A DNA stretch of 64,000 bases from Megalonaias nervosa (GCA_016617855.1 JAECUM010006775.1:1-64000), one strand, 5' to 3'. Shown: positions 42,620-55,420, counted from the stretch's first letter. The notes: generated by a model not told the origin, from the sequence alone. Program-made: numbers and translations.

Positions 42620-42990
42620 TTAATGACTGTACAGGCAACTGGGTCCAAGAAACTCGTATGATCTTCAGAACTATATATAACCAATGAAGTATAAAAACTA
42701 TGCGATTCCTTTTCATAACTACCAGCAAGAGCATCTCAGAAGCTGACAACAAATGCATATGATCAGTGGAGCATGAAAAGTAGGTCACAGTGACCTTATT
42801 TTGATGTGGTGTAGTACTCCCCTGAATGTATAAATAAAGTTTCATTACTGTACCAGCAATGGTGTTCCCAAAACTGACCTAAATATGACAAAATTACATT
42901 ACCAGTCTGAAAAGTAGGTCACAGTGACATACTTTTGGTATGTTGTAGTGCTCCTGTGCATATATGCACAAGTTGGCTTTCAAGATTGTT
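42620..42990. repeat. degenerate tandem units (array V, copy 1)
   Basis: Two to three units with GACTGTACAGGCAACTGG-like, GAAAAGTAGGTCACAGTGAC and TGTAGTACTCC-like blocks. Related sequence is at 48480-48965. Confidence 0.6.
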
Positions 42991-43169
42991 GAGGCAACAG
43001 TATGCAAGATGTTTACTTAATGAAGGTGCACATTTGCTAATCCAACAATAATGAAGGCTTACACAGGGTTTATAGCATACACTCTCCTGTAATTGCAATA
43101 TATGGGCTCTTTTTAAATTACTTTTTATTGAGCAAAAGCTACAAAAGCTCACAATATGAAAAGTTAGCT

Positions 43170-43427
43170 TGTTGTTGTTGTTGTTGTTATAGGGTTTAAC
43201 GCCATTTTTCAGCACAAGATAGGCTATACATGGCGGCCAGTATTAATGGTGGAGGAAGAACCCTGGAAAACCCCGGGGAAGAACCACCGACCCACGAGAA
43301 GCTACTGGCAGGCTTTCTCACGTACCCACGTTAGCCGAGCCTGGACTCGAACTCACGCAGACAGAGGTAAGATGGCAGTGATCCGTAACAATCAGCGCTT
43401 TAGACCACTCGGCCACTCGGGGCCCCG
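43170..43427 (-). mobile_element. tRNA-derived SINE, family B
   Basis: A complement copy of the family B sequence with a (TTG)n end at the left and CGGGGCCCC-type start at the right. The 11-bp AAAAGTTAGCT is duplicated at 43159-43169 and 43428-43438. Confidence 0.92.
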
Positions 43428-43709
43428 AAAAGTTAGCTCAAATTACACTAAATTGCATAGAATTAATAACATACAAATCTACAAACTGTGGAATTATTTA
43501 TTTTGTAAAAATTCTTTAGAAGTTTAGGTAATGACCAAAACTCATGATTCATTTTTCAAACAAAGGGACAATTGGCACTTGAACTACATGTTAAAATTAA
43601 CAAATACTTATATAATATACTTGCAAATGTCCAACTGCAGTCACAATGCCTATCTTTATATTCTAGTCTGGTTTGAAGTAACATTGATTAGCACTGTACT
43701 TGTTATATC

Positions 43710-44215
43710 AACTCAGTAGCCTTCAATGTCTACCCATTTGATCCTGGATCAAACACAAAGTCTATTCACTATTCTTCATTTTGTTGACTTACTCGGTCCT
43801 ATCTGACCTCAACAATGTGTAACACCCCATATAGAAACTTATGCTCCTCTTCTGACACTTGTATCCTCATTGTTCCCAAAGTCAAACAGACATTCTTTTG
43901 CGTACCAGGGCTCAGCTACATGGAATGATTTTGCTGATAGATCTTAGACACAAGGCAAGAACACTGTGATCTCATTCAAGAGTGCTCTTAAAACTCAACT
44001 ATTCTGACTACAAGAAGAGACTTAAAGACTTGATAATGTTAACTTCCTTAATTATTGTCAGCATGTTTTTGTTTTGTATTTTCATGTTGCTTGTTTTGTA
44101 ATCTTGTCATTGTGTATGTTTTTGTGTTATCTAATATTGTAAAGTGCTTAGAGCTTCTAAAGATTAGGTTCTGGACTATGTCCAAATTATTATTAATATT
44201 ATTATTATTTAAAGA
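43710..44215 (+). mobile_element. 3' end of a non-LTR retrotransposon (same family as 35225-35940)
   Basis: Shares AACTTATGCTCCTCTTCTGA, TTGCGTACCAGGGC, CTCATTCAAGAG, GTAAAGTGCTTAGAGCTTCT and a (TTA)n tail. Only degraded coding sequence remains. Confidence 0.75.
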
Positions 44216-47200
44216 TAAAGATATATAAACAAAGGCACCTTCAATATTTGTCATATATTCAGATTATATACATATTTTTTCCAGAACTTTTTCATTCCAC
44301 TCTGTACACAAAGAAAGAAAATAATGACTTGAAATTATGTTCTCTCCACAACAATATCATTCATGCTTATTGGTCTTTCCAACAGCAGCAACAAGAATGA
44401 GAACATCACAAACTGTGGATGGGTGATTCTTGTGTGTCATCACCAGTGTAACTGTGATGCCAATATAACTCAATCACTTGGCTTGAATCCGAGTCCACTG
44501 GGTCCGGCTCAGTTTTAAAACCGTTCACTCATTCCAATGAATACTATGCCCAGAAAACAAACTATGCAAACTGAATATTGATAAATTTAACGATCATATC
44601 AGAATTATGAAGTAAAATTGATAAAGTTGAGCAGATTAGAATTGTAGAGTAAGGCTTCTTTCATTAGGAGTTTGTTTAAGAAATATGCAAAGTGACAGAT
44701 AATTTATGCCATTTACAATATACTATTTTTAAAAACAAAAAGAAATTTTACAACCTGAAAACCACAGTTTGTTCAGTTAAAAACTACTGTTCATTCATGA
44801 CATTTACAGAATTAACAGCCCAACATAAAAACCTTATCAGCTAGTTATTGTTTTGGCCAAGTCTTCATTAGACCAAAAGGATGTTAAACCAGTATATGTA
44901 GTTAAAATGGCGCAACACATGAATCACTTCTCTACAAAAACTCTCCCTGTGCCAGGGAACCAGATTTTAGAGACAGAGGGTAATTTCTGGGGAGCAATAG
45001 GACTTAAATTTGGGCAAAGTGTGACTAGGTCAAGTTTCTAATTGGCCCTGTGGACTGTGAACCATCACCAGAAATTTATTTAATTCTAACAATGTCATTC
45101 AATTTCATCCTCCTCATCCTGATAAAGGTGCAATATTACCAATCTTGAGAGACCACACTTTCTGCCAATAAAAAGTGGTCTTTCATAACAGGTCTGTATT
45201 GGAAGTCCAGCTTTCAAGGTCATAAATCAAATGGATTTAAGGAAAAATTCCTACAATTAGTGTACATGTATTTTATTTCTAATTATAGTTCTTTTAAAAC
45301 AAATGTATTCAATTCTAATAATTTTACAGAGATGTACATGTACCACATGGATATACATTTAGAAATACATCTGTCATATAGATATACATCATTTCTATAT
45401 ACATCTACAAAGATATACATCTATCATATACAAACATATCTATCATCTAGATATACATCTAAAACATTTACATTTACATTTGTTAAGGTGTTGATGTACC
45501 CATGATAATTAGAATAATGACTCTAGCAGTTCTGATCACACCTTGGGTAAATATGGAATAATTCTGTACCAGATAAGTCAGAAGACCTAATAAAATAAAA
45601 ATCATTCAAAGTCAAATATTTTTAATCAATGTATAAGTAACACTGAAAGACAAAAGAATGTATTGCCTCATATATGTATAATTACAAAAAACACATACAT
45701 AAAACTGCACGTGTTCGGTTCTGAGTAGGCAGAAAGAACAAGTTCTTTCCCCTGACACAGTACAAAACACAAATGCGGTTTTATATATTTATTTTATTTC
45801 ATTACACTCACCCATTGTTATACTTTGTAAATAGTTTTAGCTTTAGCATAAATAGTTTTAGCTTTACTGTATCAATGAAATTGAAAACAAACACCCTAGG
45901 CAGTACATATTAACTCCAAAAGATGTACCTGATAGATTTGAAGATGCATTATGAAGACATTATTGACAGTGTGCAGGTTTTCACAACATATGATATGCAA
46001 TATGAACATTTAAATTATATGTCTTTGACTGCTTCCTTTAAAGGCATGATTATTTGCAGTGAGGACTTACGTGACTTCTGTGCTACAATGGTATTTAGTT
46101 ACATATACTTTTAGTCTGGTTTATGGTCAAGGAGCCTATGATACACTGCACTCCATTTTATTGGAGTGGGGGCAGAACAATTTGTACTCCAATGCAGACC
46201 CCCCCCCCCCCGGTAATCTGCTACAAAGATTTAAATAAAGGTCAGCAGTGTATATATGTTTTTGTGAACAGGTCATTCATAGTAGTGACAAATAATATTG
46301 TGCCTAAAAATCTTAACTGTTGGTCACATTTAGCAGGCATTCACTCACAATAGTGCATTATAATGTTAAAATTTTTACATAAATAAAACAATTTGTTGTG
46401 ATTTATTGATATGTACCATTCTCTGGTTGCATGTGTGTATGTAAAACATGGAAAGCATTTACTTTCACATGATTTGTTTACATTGTTTGAATTACAAATA
46501 TAATAATTATTCAAGCAAACACTTGTACAGATGGGTATATTGAGACTATGTTCAGTATGATGTTTTACTAAAGAATGTTCTGTATGATTAACAGACAGTT
46601 TTTATTATGTGCTACATTCAATGACATGTATTTTACAATATCTGCCAAACCTGTTTTGGAGGCAATCTGTATATCGGAGGCACCTCCAGTTTTCACTAGG
46701 TGGAATGTGCAAGCTTATTGGAACTCTAATCAACATTTTATATAATGAGCTTTTACACAGAATAAGTTATTGCTTAACAATAAAATAATGCACATCTCCT
46801 GCAAAGATGACACATCTGCATGGTTCATGGTCTAATTTTTCCACACCACCAACCTAACATGGAGGCTAATGTTTACTGTTATATGTCTGACACAGTGATT
46901 TTAGTGTTTGGTAATATATTTGTAATTAAAAGTGAAATACAGTAATATAATTTTCATTCAATATTTGTCTTGAATCACAATATTTTAATGGCAGTTAATA
47001 TTTTACTGTCTTAAATACCTGTTAGCAATATGTATTATTGGGCATAGTGTTATATGGTGTAATGCAACTGAAAGTTATTAACAGGAGCGTTGTGCATACC
47101 AGTCAGTTTTCCTTTGGCATTGGGTTCATGTGCAATTACAATATATACTGTATTCCTATTTTACAAATTAGCTTCCAAAAGTAGTAGGGAAATTAATTTA

Positions 47201-47900
47201 ATGATATCTGAAACTATACATTCATTTCTGCAAGATAAATTTTTAGTAATTTTGGTACTAAAGAAAACCAAAGCCAAAGACATTATAGCATAGAGTACTT
47301 GTACACTGGGATATTGGGCTTCCATAAACTTATGCTATACTTGACCTATTTTAGTACAGTTCATTGACTCTATAATTTGATCATAACAAAAATGGTCATT
47401 GATTTCACATGACAATTCCATTTATTTGTCTGTTACTGGGACATTAATGTTACTAGTACAAGTATTCTTGAACCATACAGGTAAATTGTTTAATCACTAT
47501 TATTATTTAATAAAAGTTGTTGAGACTTGGTTATTATGACAAGTCATGAAACTGAGTGAACATAATATGAGAACATGTAAATTCTGTTTCATTAATTTAT
47601 TTATTGACAAAAATAAAACTTGAATAAATTTGTTATTTTTTTCATTCAGAGTTTCTGTTTTTCTATATACCTGGATAGATATATAATTTCTTGATATATA
47701 AGCAGCTGATGTAAGAGGCATAATTTCTATGGGGATTTCATATGTTATCAGATGACTTTCAATATACCACATGATTATATTGCAACCAATTCAAGGTCTC
47801 AGTTTAAGGATTGCCGATGTCCTGGAACTGGATGTAACTCTCTAAATATAATTGAGCTTAGCTGGAAAGTAAACCTGGGTGGTATATGCATGATGATTCA
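44216..47900. other. AT-rich sequence, mostly the region downstream of the SLC7-like gene
   Basis: No convincing gene. Notable only are a short ATATACATCT-type minisatellite at about 45330-45480, a C-run at about 46200-46211, and scattered TTTATT (AATAAA on -) near 47595 that could serve the - strand transporter gene. Confidence 0.5.
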
Positions 47901-47970
47901 TAATTGGTAAGTGGTCACTCACAGCAGAGGTAGTTCTTAACAGGTTTTACTGTACTTCCATCTTGGTCAA

Positions 47971-48020
47971 TCAAAAGATTTCCAGAACAAGAATTTTCTG
48001 TGCTAGCTGAGTAATTTTTC
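47971..48020 (-). CDS. SLC7-like amino-acid transporter, last coding exon
   Basis: On the - strand the acceptor TTTTTCCACAG (complement at 48021-48031) precedes an exon whose first two bases complete the Gly codon left by the exon at 52148. Reading on gives GKITQLAQKILVLEIF and TGA (complement at 47971-47973), a short amphipathic cytosolic C-terminus like those of LAT-type light chains. Another frame through this exon runs on to 47915, but it does not match the upstream splice phase. Moderate confidence because the exon is only 50 nt. Confidence 0.6.
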
Positions 48021-48479
48021 CTGTGGAAAAAGACAAAGGATGTTAAAGTCATAAAGATAATGTTAAAACAAGTTTTTAGAAATAGACATCCAAATATTTT
48101 AAATGTAGACAAATCACAGATTATTATTCATAACATATTTCATAACTAAAATATTGTACTAAACATATCGTAGTTAGTATAAGAGTGAAGTGCTAACCAA
48201 ACCCTTTAAAAACTAAATTATTACTGATGGTTTCAACCTTTCCTTCACCAATATTTATTTGCATTTTTACAAAAGCTTCTAAAACCATCTATTATGATGA
48301 CTAAATTGTATACACACATGCATATGTAAGCTAATTTGTTTGCTACCCACAAAATTTGCAGTCTATTTCCCAAAAGTATACACCCTGAACTTCAAAACAA
48401 GAAACAGAGCTATTAGAGGAAAGTATAAAATCATCTGTACATACTTATGCAGACACACAAGTTCTGTGTTTGCCAATCC

Positions 48480-48965
48480 TTAAGATGATCAATACTGAGC
48501 AATGATGAAAACAGGTCAAGTGGTAAATGTGGGTCAAATTGGCCTTATTTTGCTATGGAGGTGAAGTAACCCTTGATATGTATGCATATATCAAGTTTTA
48601 TAACTGTACAAGCAACTTGTTGAAAAAAACTAGCTTAAACATGAAAATATGTACATAGACAATGAAGTGTGAAAAGTAGGTCACAAAAATCTGCTTTTGG
48701 TACAGTGGTGTACTCCTTGGAATGTAAATACATATACAGTTTAAAGGCTGTCAAACAACTATACATGAAAGGTCTAAATAGTCATAAAAGCATTAATGGA
48801 GATCACTGTGACCAAATTTTGGTAAAGTAGTGTAGTTCTCAGGAAATAAAGATTTATTAAATTTAATGACCTTACATGCAACAGTGTCTGATATACTCAA
48901 ATAATCATGAAAAGGTATTCATAATCAATGAAGCATGAAATATAGATAACAGTGACCTAATTTTT
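48480..48965. repeat. degenerate tandem units (array V, copy 2)
   Basis: Units of about 120 bp with ATCAAGTTTTATAACTGTAC, AGCAACTTG, GTGAAAAGTAGGTCACA and a GTACTCC-like block, as at 42620-42990. Lies in an intron of the SLC7-like gene. Confidence 0.6.
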
Positions 48966-48976
48966 TTATGGTATTG

Positions 48977-49300
48977 TGAGTGTGTGTGTGTGTGATTTGG
49001 ATTTTTAATGTAGCTTTAACAATTTTTTCAGTCGTATTGCTATAATGTCTGCAGTGTGGCAGTTTATAGTAATGTCTTGCACTAGGGCATCATGCCGCAG
49101 ACATGTAACATTATGTCCCACCCAGTCACATTATCCTGACACCAGACCGACCAGTCCTAATACTAACCTCTTAATGCTGAGTGCCGAGCGAGGCAGCCAT
49201 TAGTACCATTTTTATAAGTCTTTGGTATGACTCGGCCTGGACTAGAACCCATGACCTCCCGTTTCCGACGCTCTAACCACTTGGCCACCGGAGTGGTCTG
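48977..49300 (-). mobile_element. tRNA-derived SINE, family A
   Basis: On the - strand: CAGACCACTCCGGTGGCC, A box, GGGTTCTAGTCC, family A body and (CA)n tail. The 10-bp TATGGTATTG / TATGGTACTG flanks it (48967-48976, 49301-49310). Confidence 0.88.
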
Positions 49301-49310
49301 TATGGTACTG

Positions 49311-50263
49311 AAATACCCCTCAGAATGTATGCAAACCAAAATTGCCCTAGAAGATATAGAAATGGAAGACAAATAACCCCTACTGTGTTTTTTTCAAGGA
49401 CCTCTGTATAATGCTAGGGAATGGGGGTCATAGTAAAATGATTATGTAATATAAAAGAAACCAACTTTAAAATATAAAATTTTACGAAATTTAATTTGAG
49501 TGTCTTATTGTAATTCTTGAAACCATAATATTAAGGTCAGGCTTCAGCATGAAAGACAAAGACATCGAAGGAGAAAACACATTATAACAAATAAATTTGT
49601 CTTTGATTGCAAACATTTAAGAAGTAAACACTGTGATAATATTATGAACTGAAATTCTCTCTGAGTGAAAGAAAACTTGTTGTTCTAAGGTTTGACTGTT
49701 ACTAAGAAACCAAATACTTTTTCAATAATACAGGCATACTATCACTATGGCCATATAGAATGATGACCTAACTTGAATTCTCAATATCAACAGCAGAGGT
49801 GCTGAATTCCGATGTCCGTATTGTCCATATCAGAAAATTGTTCTTGAGGACAAAGAACTTTTGCAAAGTTACTTGTCCATAACAAGTAAATTGTGGCCTG
49901 TAGCTTGAAAGGGCAGTAGTTCTCATTTTGTCTGAGCAATGTTTAGACAAGTGTCATTCATACTTACCAGTGAGTACCATACAAATATATTTACATAGTG
50001 CATGCTGAAATTTATCAATCAGGACTGAAACCAGCCACAGCTTCTATAAAATGGAGGCAGACAGCACTGGTTTAGGCGATATCTTTTGATGGCTACATCA
50101 AAACAAATTTCACTGGCTGGAGAATAGGGCATACCCATGGAACCTGTTGTTTTGAACCAATCGCTGGACTCCTTGAAACCATTATGTGCGACTTCTACAA
50201 ATCTTCCTGGGAATGCATCCAGATGGATCATTTTCTTACAAAGCTAGCACCAAATGCATCTTC
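49311..50263. other. intron sequence without recognised features
   Basis: A 70-residue - strand ORF at 50019-50231 (FKESSDWFKTTGSMGMPYSP within it) has protein-like composition but no recognised relative. It may belong to the repeat next to it. Otherwise nothing seen. Confidence 0.35.
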
Positions 50264-50768
50264 GCTAGCCAAAGTTTGATATGTTAACCCTATCTACACC
50301 TTGGCAGATTGAGCAGATATTTTAGTGCTTTGTCCTAGTGACAACTATTGGATTTCATGAGTTGCCTCTCTTAGTATGTAATTGCAACTAACCAATAGCG
50401 TGTAACAGCGGTGAATTGTACATTGGCCGAAAATGGTGGAGGAAATTGTCTTCAAACTGATATTTTGCAAGTTTGACATTTAAAGTATGTCTACGTACCA
50501 GAATGAAGCCATTACAGGTGTATTTGAGTGAAAGGTAATTATCCAGACATGGATCGGCAGTAGAAAATTGCTTTTTTATGAGTCTATTCAGGTTGTGTGC
50601 TCCCCTTATCTTAATCATGTAGGAACAGTGTTCAAATTTTAACAACTTAATTTTGATTAGATGTGGCTTGCTGTTGCATCCAATGAAATTCACAGACCCA
50701 AAGCACAGAAATATCTGCTTGATCCACCAAAGTGTAGATAGGGTAAACATATCAGAACCTTGGCTAGC
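50264..50768. mobile_element. 505-bp element with terminal inverted repeats of about 58 bp
   Basis: The left end GCTAGCCAAAGTTTGATATG (to about 50321) pairs with the complement of the right end, GCTAGCCAAGGTTCTGATAT (50768 down to 50710). The interior has a 120-residue - strand ORF (50388-50750) without a recognised family. No target duplication is clear. It abuts a hAT/ZNF862-like coding remnant. Confidence 0.65.
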
Positions 50769-50769
50769 A

Positions 50770-51500
50770 AAGTGGGGATGAGTGGTGAAAAACTGAATTA
50801 AAAGTCAACAAAATGGGCTAAAACTAAACTTGACGATGAAAGGGAATATGATAAAACAAGTAAACAGGAGTTCAAAGATTCTTGGCTGCAGGAGTTTCCT
50901 TGGCTCAAGGCCAATGAAGATCAAACAATTGCATCTTGTATATGTAAGAGATACCCCTCAACTGCAGACAGAACCAGTGGATTGTTTGCAGGACAGGTTA
51001 TCACAAGGAAACACACACTGTTAGCAAAATGAAAAAGTGCAAAGCACAATACATGCCAGTTAAAATTTGATAATGAAAAGGCCAAATCTGAGAAAAAAGA
51101 AGTTTGTCATTGATTTAGACAGAGTGATCAATAAATACAATATGAGCCAAACCGAGCATTACAAGAAGATATTTAACAAAGCATATGTGATAGCAAAGCA
51201 GAGAAAAAATGTTTCAGATAATTTCTTTGTGAGGTTCAAATCAAGAAAGCTGTTGGACTTGGAACTGACCATATCAACAGAACTGCATGCATATATTTCA
51301 TCAACAGAATATTTATTTGACGTCATAATGAAAATATCAAGGATAAAATATCAAGTGTTAAATCTATATCCATCCTTTCAGATGCTAGTACTGATTCAGC
51401 AGTTATAGACCAACAGTGCATTCTTGTCAGATTTGTAGGCCCTGGCCATAAAAGTCCAAAATTAAGACACGCTGAAATATCCAGTGTATGACATGGTTAC
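50770..51500 (+). pseudogene. hAT-transposase-derived, ZNF862/C17orf113-like fragment
   Basis: Three frames must be combined. First, KQEFKDSWLQEFPWLKANED with CICKRYPS, a worn ZBED/TTF-type zinc finger in which FKDSWL and EFPWL are typical. Second, TEHYKKIFNKAYVIAKQRKN (51148-51210), the conserved KIFNxAYxIAK helix. Third, SILSDASTDSAVIDQQCILV and VRFVGPGHKSPK (about 51370-51465), the start of the transposase-like core where ILSDGSTD is usual. This order fits the large family of hAT-derived proteins such as ZNF862 and KIAA1586. The rest of the core and the dimerisation domain are absent, and stops and frameshifts show it is dead. Confidence 0.65.
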
Positions 51501-52147
51501 ATACTGCATGCATTTAAGTGGTGTGGTTTGATAAAAATAAACATTTTAACAGTTCTGTCTTATACTATTCTTTTAAACTATGAAAATATGGACAAGTGGG
51601 TCTTTTCTGAGGACAACTGTTTAATTTACTTCTCAGTGGACAACTTGATTTTGAAAAATTTCTGCACACCTGAACACATAAACCAAGCATTTTTTCCCCA
51701 TTTTTTAATTCTCACAAAATGATTTATCAGTTTCTTTTGCTTGTATGAAACTGTATTTTGATAAAAGTGGTATCAGTAATGGTTTCTTAGTACCAAATTT
51801 AGTCAGTTGTTAAAAATGATTTGCTTCGTCGTTGTGAGATTGAATTTGTGGGATATTTTCATAGAATGTGGGTCAATGCCTGAACTCTTATAAGTCATTT
51901 TTTTCTTTACTGTCACCATGGCACAGTGCACCACTGTCTGTCACTCACTGTGCACAACATCAAGTTTCATGACGGGTGTGTAACAGTATCTGACAAACTG
52001 ACCAAAATACAGTGTAAATTTGTTAACACCAACAAATATGACACAAGAGTTATATTATTTCATGCAGGTGAGGATATAAGTGTTACAATATGATCACAAT
52101 TAGCAATGTTTGGCTCAAGAAGTATTTTGATTTAAACCTTGCCTTAC
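51501..52147. other. intron sequence without recognised features
   Basis: AT-rich, with short ORFs only, between the hAT-like remnant and the transporter exon. Confidence 0.5.
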
Positions 52148-52325
52148 CTATGAGTTTCTGGACTGGTATAGGTTTAGATTTCCAGAGTATGAATACAGCA
52201 TAGGCTGGCACACTGCTGCAGAGAATAATAATAGGTATCATCATCTGTACTGGTTTCTGGTAGACACTCAGGCCCAACACCGCAGCATTTAGGATTAACT
52301 GAAAAACAGCTGTTCCGAACCACAC
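52148..52325 (-). CDS. SLC7-like amino-acid transporter, penultimate coding exon
   Basis: On the - strand the acceptor TTATTTAG is followed in phase 0 by VWFGTAVFQLILNAAVLGLS, then VYQKPVQMMIPIIILCSSVP and AYAVFILWKSKPIPVQKLI. It ends after one base of a Gly codon, before the donor GTAAGG. The exon encodes the last two transmembrane helices of an APC-superfamily SLC7 light chain (LAT/b0,+AT type). RPVK at the end of the previous exon followed by VWFG is the usual RPxKV junction before transmembrane helix 11. Substrate cannot be predicted. Confidence 0.85.
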
Positions 52326-53529
52326 CTAAATAATAAAACAGCCATGATAGATGAATCTAGGATCTGCAGTGTGTCACAAATTAATAGAAAAGTTCATAAT
52401 TGTTAAAACTTTATCTACCTAAAATGTTTATCGATCAATATAGCTGGCAGATGAATGCACATTTATGTAGGTATCTTACTTAAATTGTGCAGTATAGAAA
52501 ATGCCCTGTAAATAGTTGTCAAGTTTTTCAGGTACACAATACGTGATTTGTGCTGCATGTGTTGCATGAATGAGCATTAGCATGAACTTCTCATATGAAG
52601 ATCTTAACTTGTATAGCCAGGCATTCTTGCTGCAGAATTGCCAGAGGTAAAAGCAGTATAGGCATTTACCAAATTTTTTAGACATGTAGAAATGAACAAT
52701 GAGCTAACTGTGAGTATACCTTCGCATTTATTTCTTTGTAATTTTAATACATTAATACCACAAATTCGAAGTCCTTCATTACAATAGTTATAGTGTTGAA
52801 GAGGTATCGTTACATGCATGAGCGTATAATGTTTATCATGTAGAATATTTTATACCTCTGATATACAGATTGCAAGATATTTTTTTATTTACCACAAATA
52901 CCAATTGTGAGTTAAGTCATTTGTTTGTAATGTCAGATATTTACTGTACATATTTCAGATGAGGAATAAATTACTACAGAATTGGAACAAATGATTCACA
53001 TATTATATTAATATTACGAACTAGTGTAGGGATTGTAATGAGTGTGGATCTAGTTAAACTAAATAGTTTATTCGAGGATGGCCTGCTAGCTTGGTTATCA
53101 GGGTACCAGGATGCCACTTGTGTAAACCTGGACAGTCTAGGTGTTGTACTACACCATGTTAAATTGGATAAGCAAGTAAGAAGTATGTGTGGACATGTAA
53201 TTGTTCCCTGTGTGCGTGCAGATATTTAACCTCATGTTGGCTTGCATTAATTTCATCCTGTGTCGACCAGTATTGTTCTGTGTGACAATATACATCCCTC
53301 CAGTGCAGACGTGTCATATTCCCTGTATGTGTGAAGACTTTAATCTTTGATAAACTTTTATGAGCATTAATTTAGCTTGAATTTAGTGATAGTTTGATGT
53401 CTTGTGTATTGAATGAGGTGTTAATAATGTGAATTGTAAATTTTTATATGATTTGATAAGGACACAATGATAGTTTTAATACCATGTATTTGTGTGCAGC
53501 TGTTGCTTACTCCCCTCATACACAGGCCT
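52326..53529. other. intron sequence without recognised features
   Basis: AT-rich. Short ORFs (for example 53038-53229) have no supporting homology. Confidence 0.45.
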
Positions 53530-54772
53530 ATCGTAAGTTGTAACTGTCAAGTTGTTGTTGAAAATTTCCAGAATATTGCTGTACTGGATAGCTAAGACTA
53601 TCACACTGTTCCTTCACGACAGGCGCTTCAGAGTGCACATCCAAGAGAGCTGTAGCTCATGGAGGCATCAGACTAATGGACTCCCACAAGGGTCTGTTCT
53701 TTCGCCAAGTTTGTTCAATGTCTATATCAATGACTTACCTGTAACACAGCTGTACAAGTTCACATATGCAGATGACATTGCTCTTGGGACCTGAGGAGGT
53801 ATTGAACAAGGACCTGGAGGAAATGACAGACTTCTTGAAGAAAAGGCGTCTCCAGCCAAACGCAGCAAAGACAGTCTCCAGTGTCTAACACCTTAACAAT
53901 GCAAATGTGAACCGTGAGTTTGGCATCCTCCTCAACAGGCAGCAAATAAAACACGACCTGACACCAACATACCTTGGTGTGTCTCTGAACAGATCACTGA
54001 CATTCTACAACCACCTGAAGAAAACTGCAGCAAAACTTAGCACTCAAAACAACCTACTATGCAAACTGCCTAGCTCAACCTGGGACACTAGTGCTCAAAC
54101 ACTCAAGACAGCAGCACTGGCCCTCTGTTATTCAATAGCTGAGTATTGTGCTCCTGTCTGGGCTCAATCATCCCACGCCAAGTTAATTGATGTCCAGCTC
54201 AAAACAACAATGCGCATAATCTCTGGAACACTATGTCCTACTCCTTTACCATGACTGCCAGTACCCAGCAACATTCCTCCTCCACATCTGCGTTGCCAGG
54301 AAGCAACCACAAAAGTGTTGACTAAGATCTATGCCAGTGAAAAACTTCCATTGTACATGGACATCATCTCACATCCAGCAGTCCACTTGATTTCGAGACT
54401 TCCAATCTGGTTAGGTTCATTGCTGGAGGATATGACAACTATTTCAGCATGGAGTGTCAAGTGTCAACAGATGTTGTATTCCACTCCCTCGTAGCTAAGC
54501 CATCTGTCTGCCCTCATGGCTTCAATCTTCCATGTCATCTGTGGACCATGCTGAACCACTTCCGGACAGGACAGGGTCGTTGTGCAGCCAACCTTGTCCG
54601 ATGGGGCCAGGCCAATGACTGTTCCTGTTGCTGTGGAGGTCTACAGACCCTGTCACACATTGTGAACAACTGTCCACTGATAAAGTTCCCCAGTGGACTG
54701 CAGGCTCTGCACCTTGCTGATGATGACGTTGTTAAATGGCTGAGCACACACTGCACACAATAAATAAATAAA
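53530..54772 (+). mobile_element. 5'-truncated non-LTR retrotransposon (jockey-like superclade), inactivated
   Basis: RT blocks: FLHDRRFRVHIQ, GLPQGSVLSPSLFNVYINDL and the catalytic TYADDIAL (about 53762-53785). Then, in shifted frames, TPTYLGVSLNRSLTFYNHL, ALALCYSIAEYCAPVWAQS, and the C-terminal block GFNLPCHLWTMLNHFRTGQG, RWGQANDCSCCCGGLQTLSH and IVNNCPLIKF. It ends in an (AATA)n tail (54759-54772). Stops near 53793 and 53888 and later frame changes show it is dead. It lies in an intron of the SLC7-like gene, on the opposite strand. Confidence 0.82.
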
Positions 54773-54866
54773 CTGGTTAAGTTGTGACACAGTGAAACTG
54801 CTTGTTTTTACCATATTTTCCGGTGTACCATATGTACTTGCTAACAAGTCCAAAAGCAAACCAAGC

Positions 54867-55030
54867 AGACCCAGATCTGCCAATACATAATGCACAAGCA
54901 GATCTGGGTCTATGCAGTTTGTTGTGAATAATCAGTAAAACATACAGCACAGGCTTTAATCTGTCAATGCATTATGTGATGGCAGATCAAAGTCTATGTT
55001 GGTTATGACTTGTATGTAAGTACAGATACA
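54867..55030. repeat. dispersed palindromic repeat, copy 2
   Basis: AGACCCAGATCTGC and GCAGATCTGGGTCT are perfect 14-bp inverted arms around a loop of about 17 bp, followed by ATGCAGTTTGTTGTGAATAATC and a second module with ATCTGTCAATGCATTATGTGATG. Related to 21318-21500. Confidence 0.75.
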
Positions 55031-55286
55031 AGACTGCAAAGAGTATAGACCCAGTCCTCATGGAACATTGCTCTTTTGTGATTTGAAGCAAACAATGACC
55101 CTGATCTGCTGGGAATATTTAGGTCCATGCTGTTCACATTTATATACAGATAAATAGGTTGCTTTTCTCAAAACATACATACAAAAATATTCCAAGATGT
55201 GAATTAAAATTCTAATACCATAGCTGAGCATACTTACATGTACAGTCCATGCTAAGACATATCCAAATGTTCAGCATGTACTAGAG

Positions 55287-55420
55287 CAAAGGTTCTCAAA
55301 GTTTTTACACCTGTGGCCCACTTCCAGATAGTCTACGTATTGTAAATATATTATCTACAGCAAGCCACTATCCTACATGGGCCTACATGTAGGTCATGAC
55401 TGAAAGTTCGAGAACCTATG
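55287..55420. mobile_element. 134-bp hAT-type MITE
   Basis: Ends CAAAGGTTCTCAAAGTTTT and, complemented, CATAGGTTCTCGAACTTTC are inverted repeats. The 8-bp TACTAGAG is perfectly duplicated at 55279-55286 and 55421-55428. An 8-bp duplication and GGTTCTCAAA-type ends are hallmarks of hAT elements. No coding sequence. Confidence 0.9.

Noticed and set aside
47915..48112. 65-residue - strand ORF ending KNYLCCE as the transporter's C-terminus
   Set aside because: The acceptor at 48021 leaves two bases to complete the Gly codon from the previous exon, which selects another frame ending at 47971.
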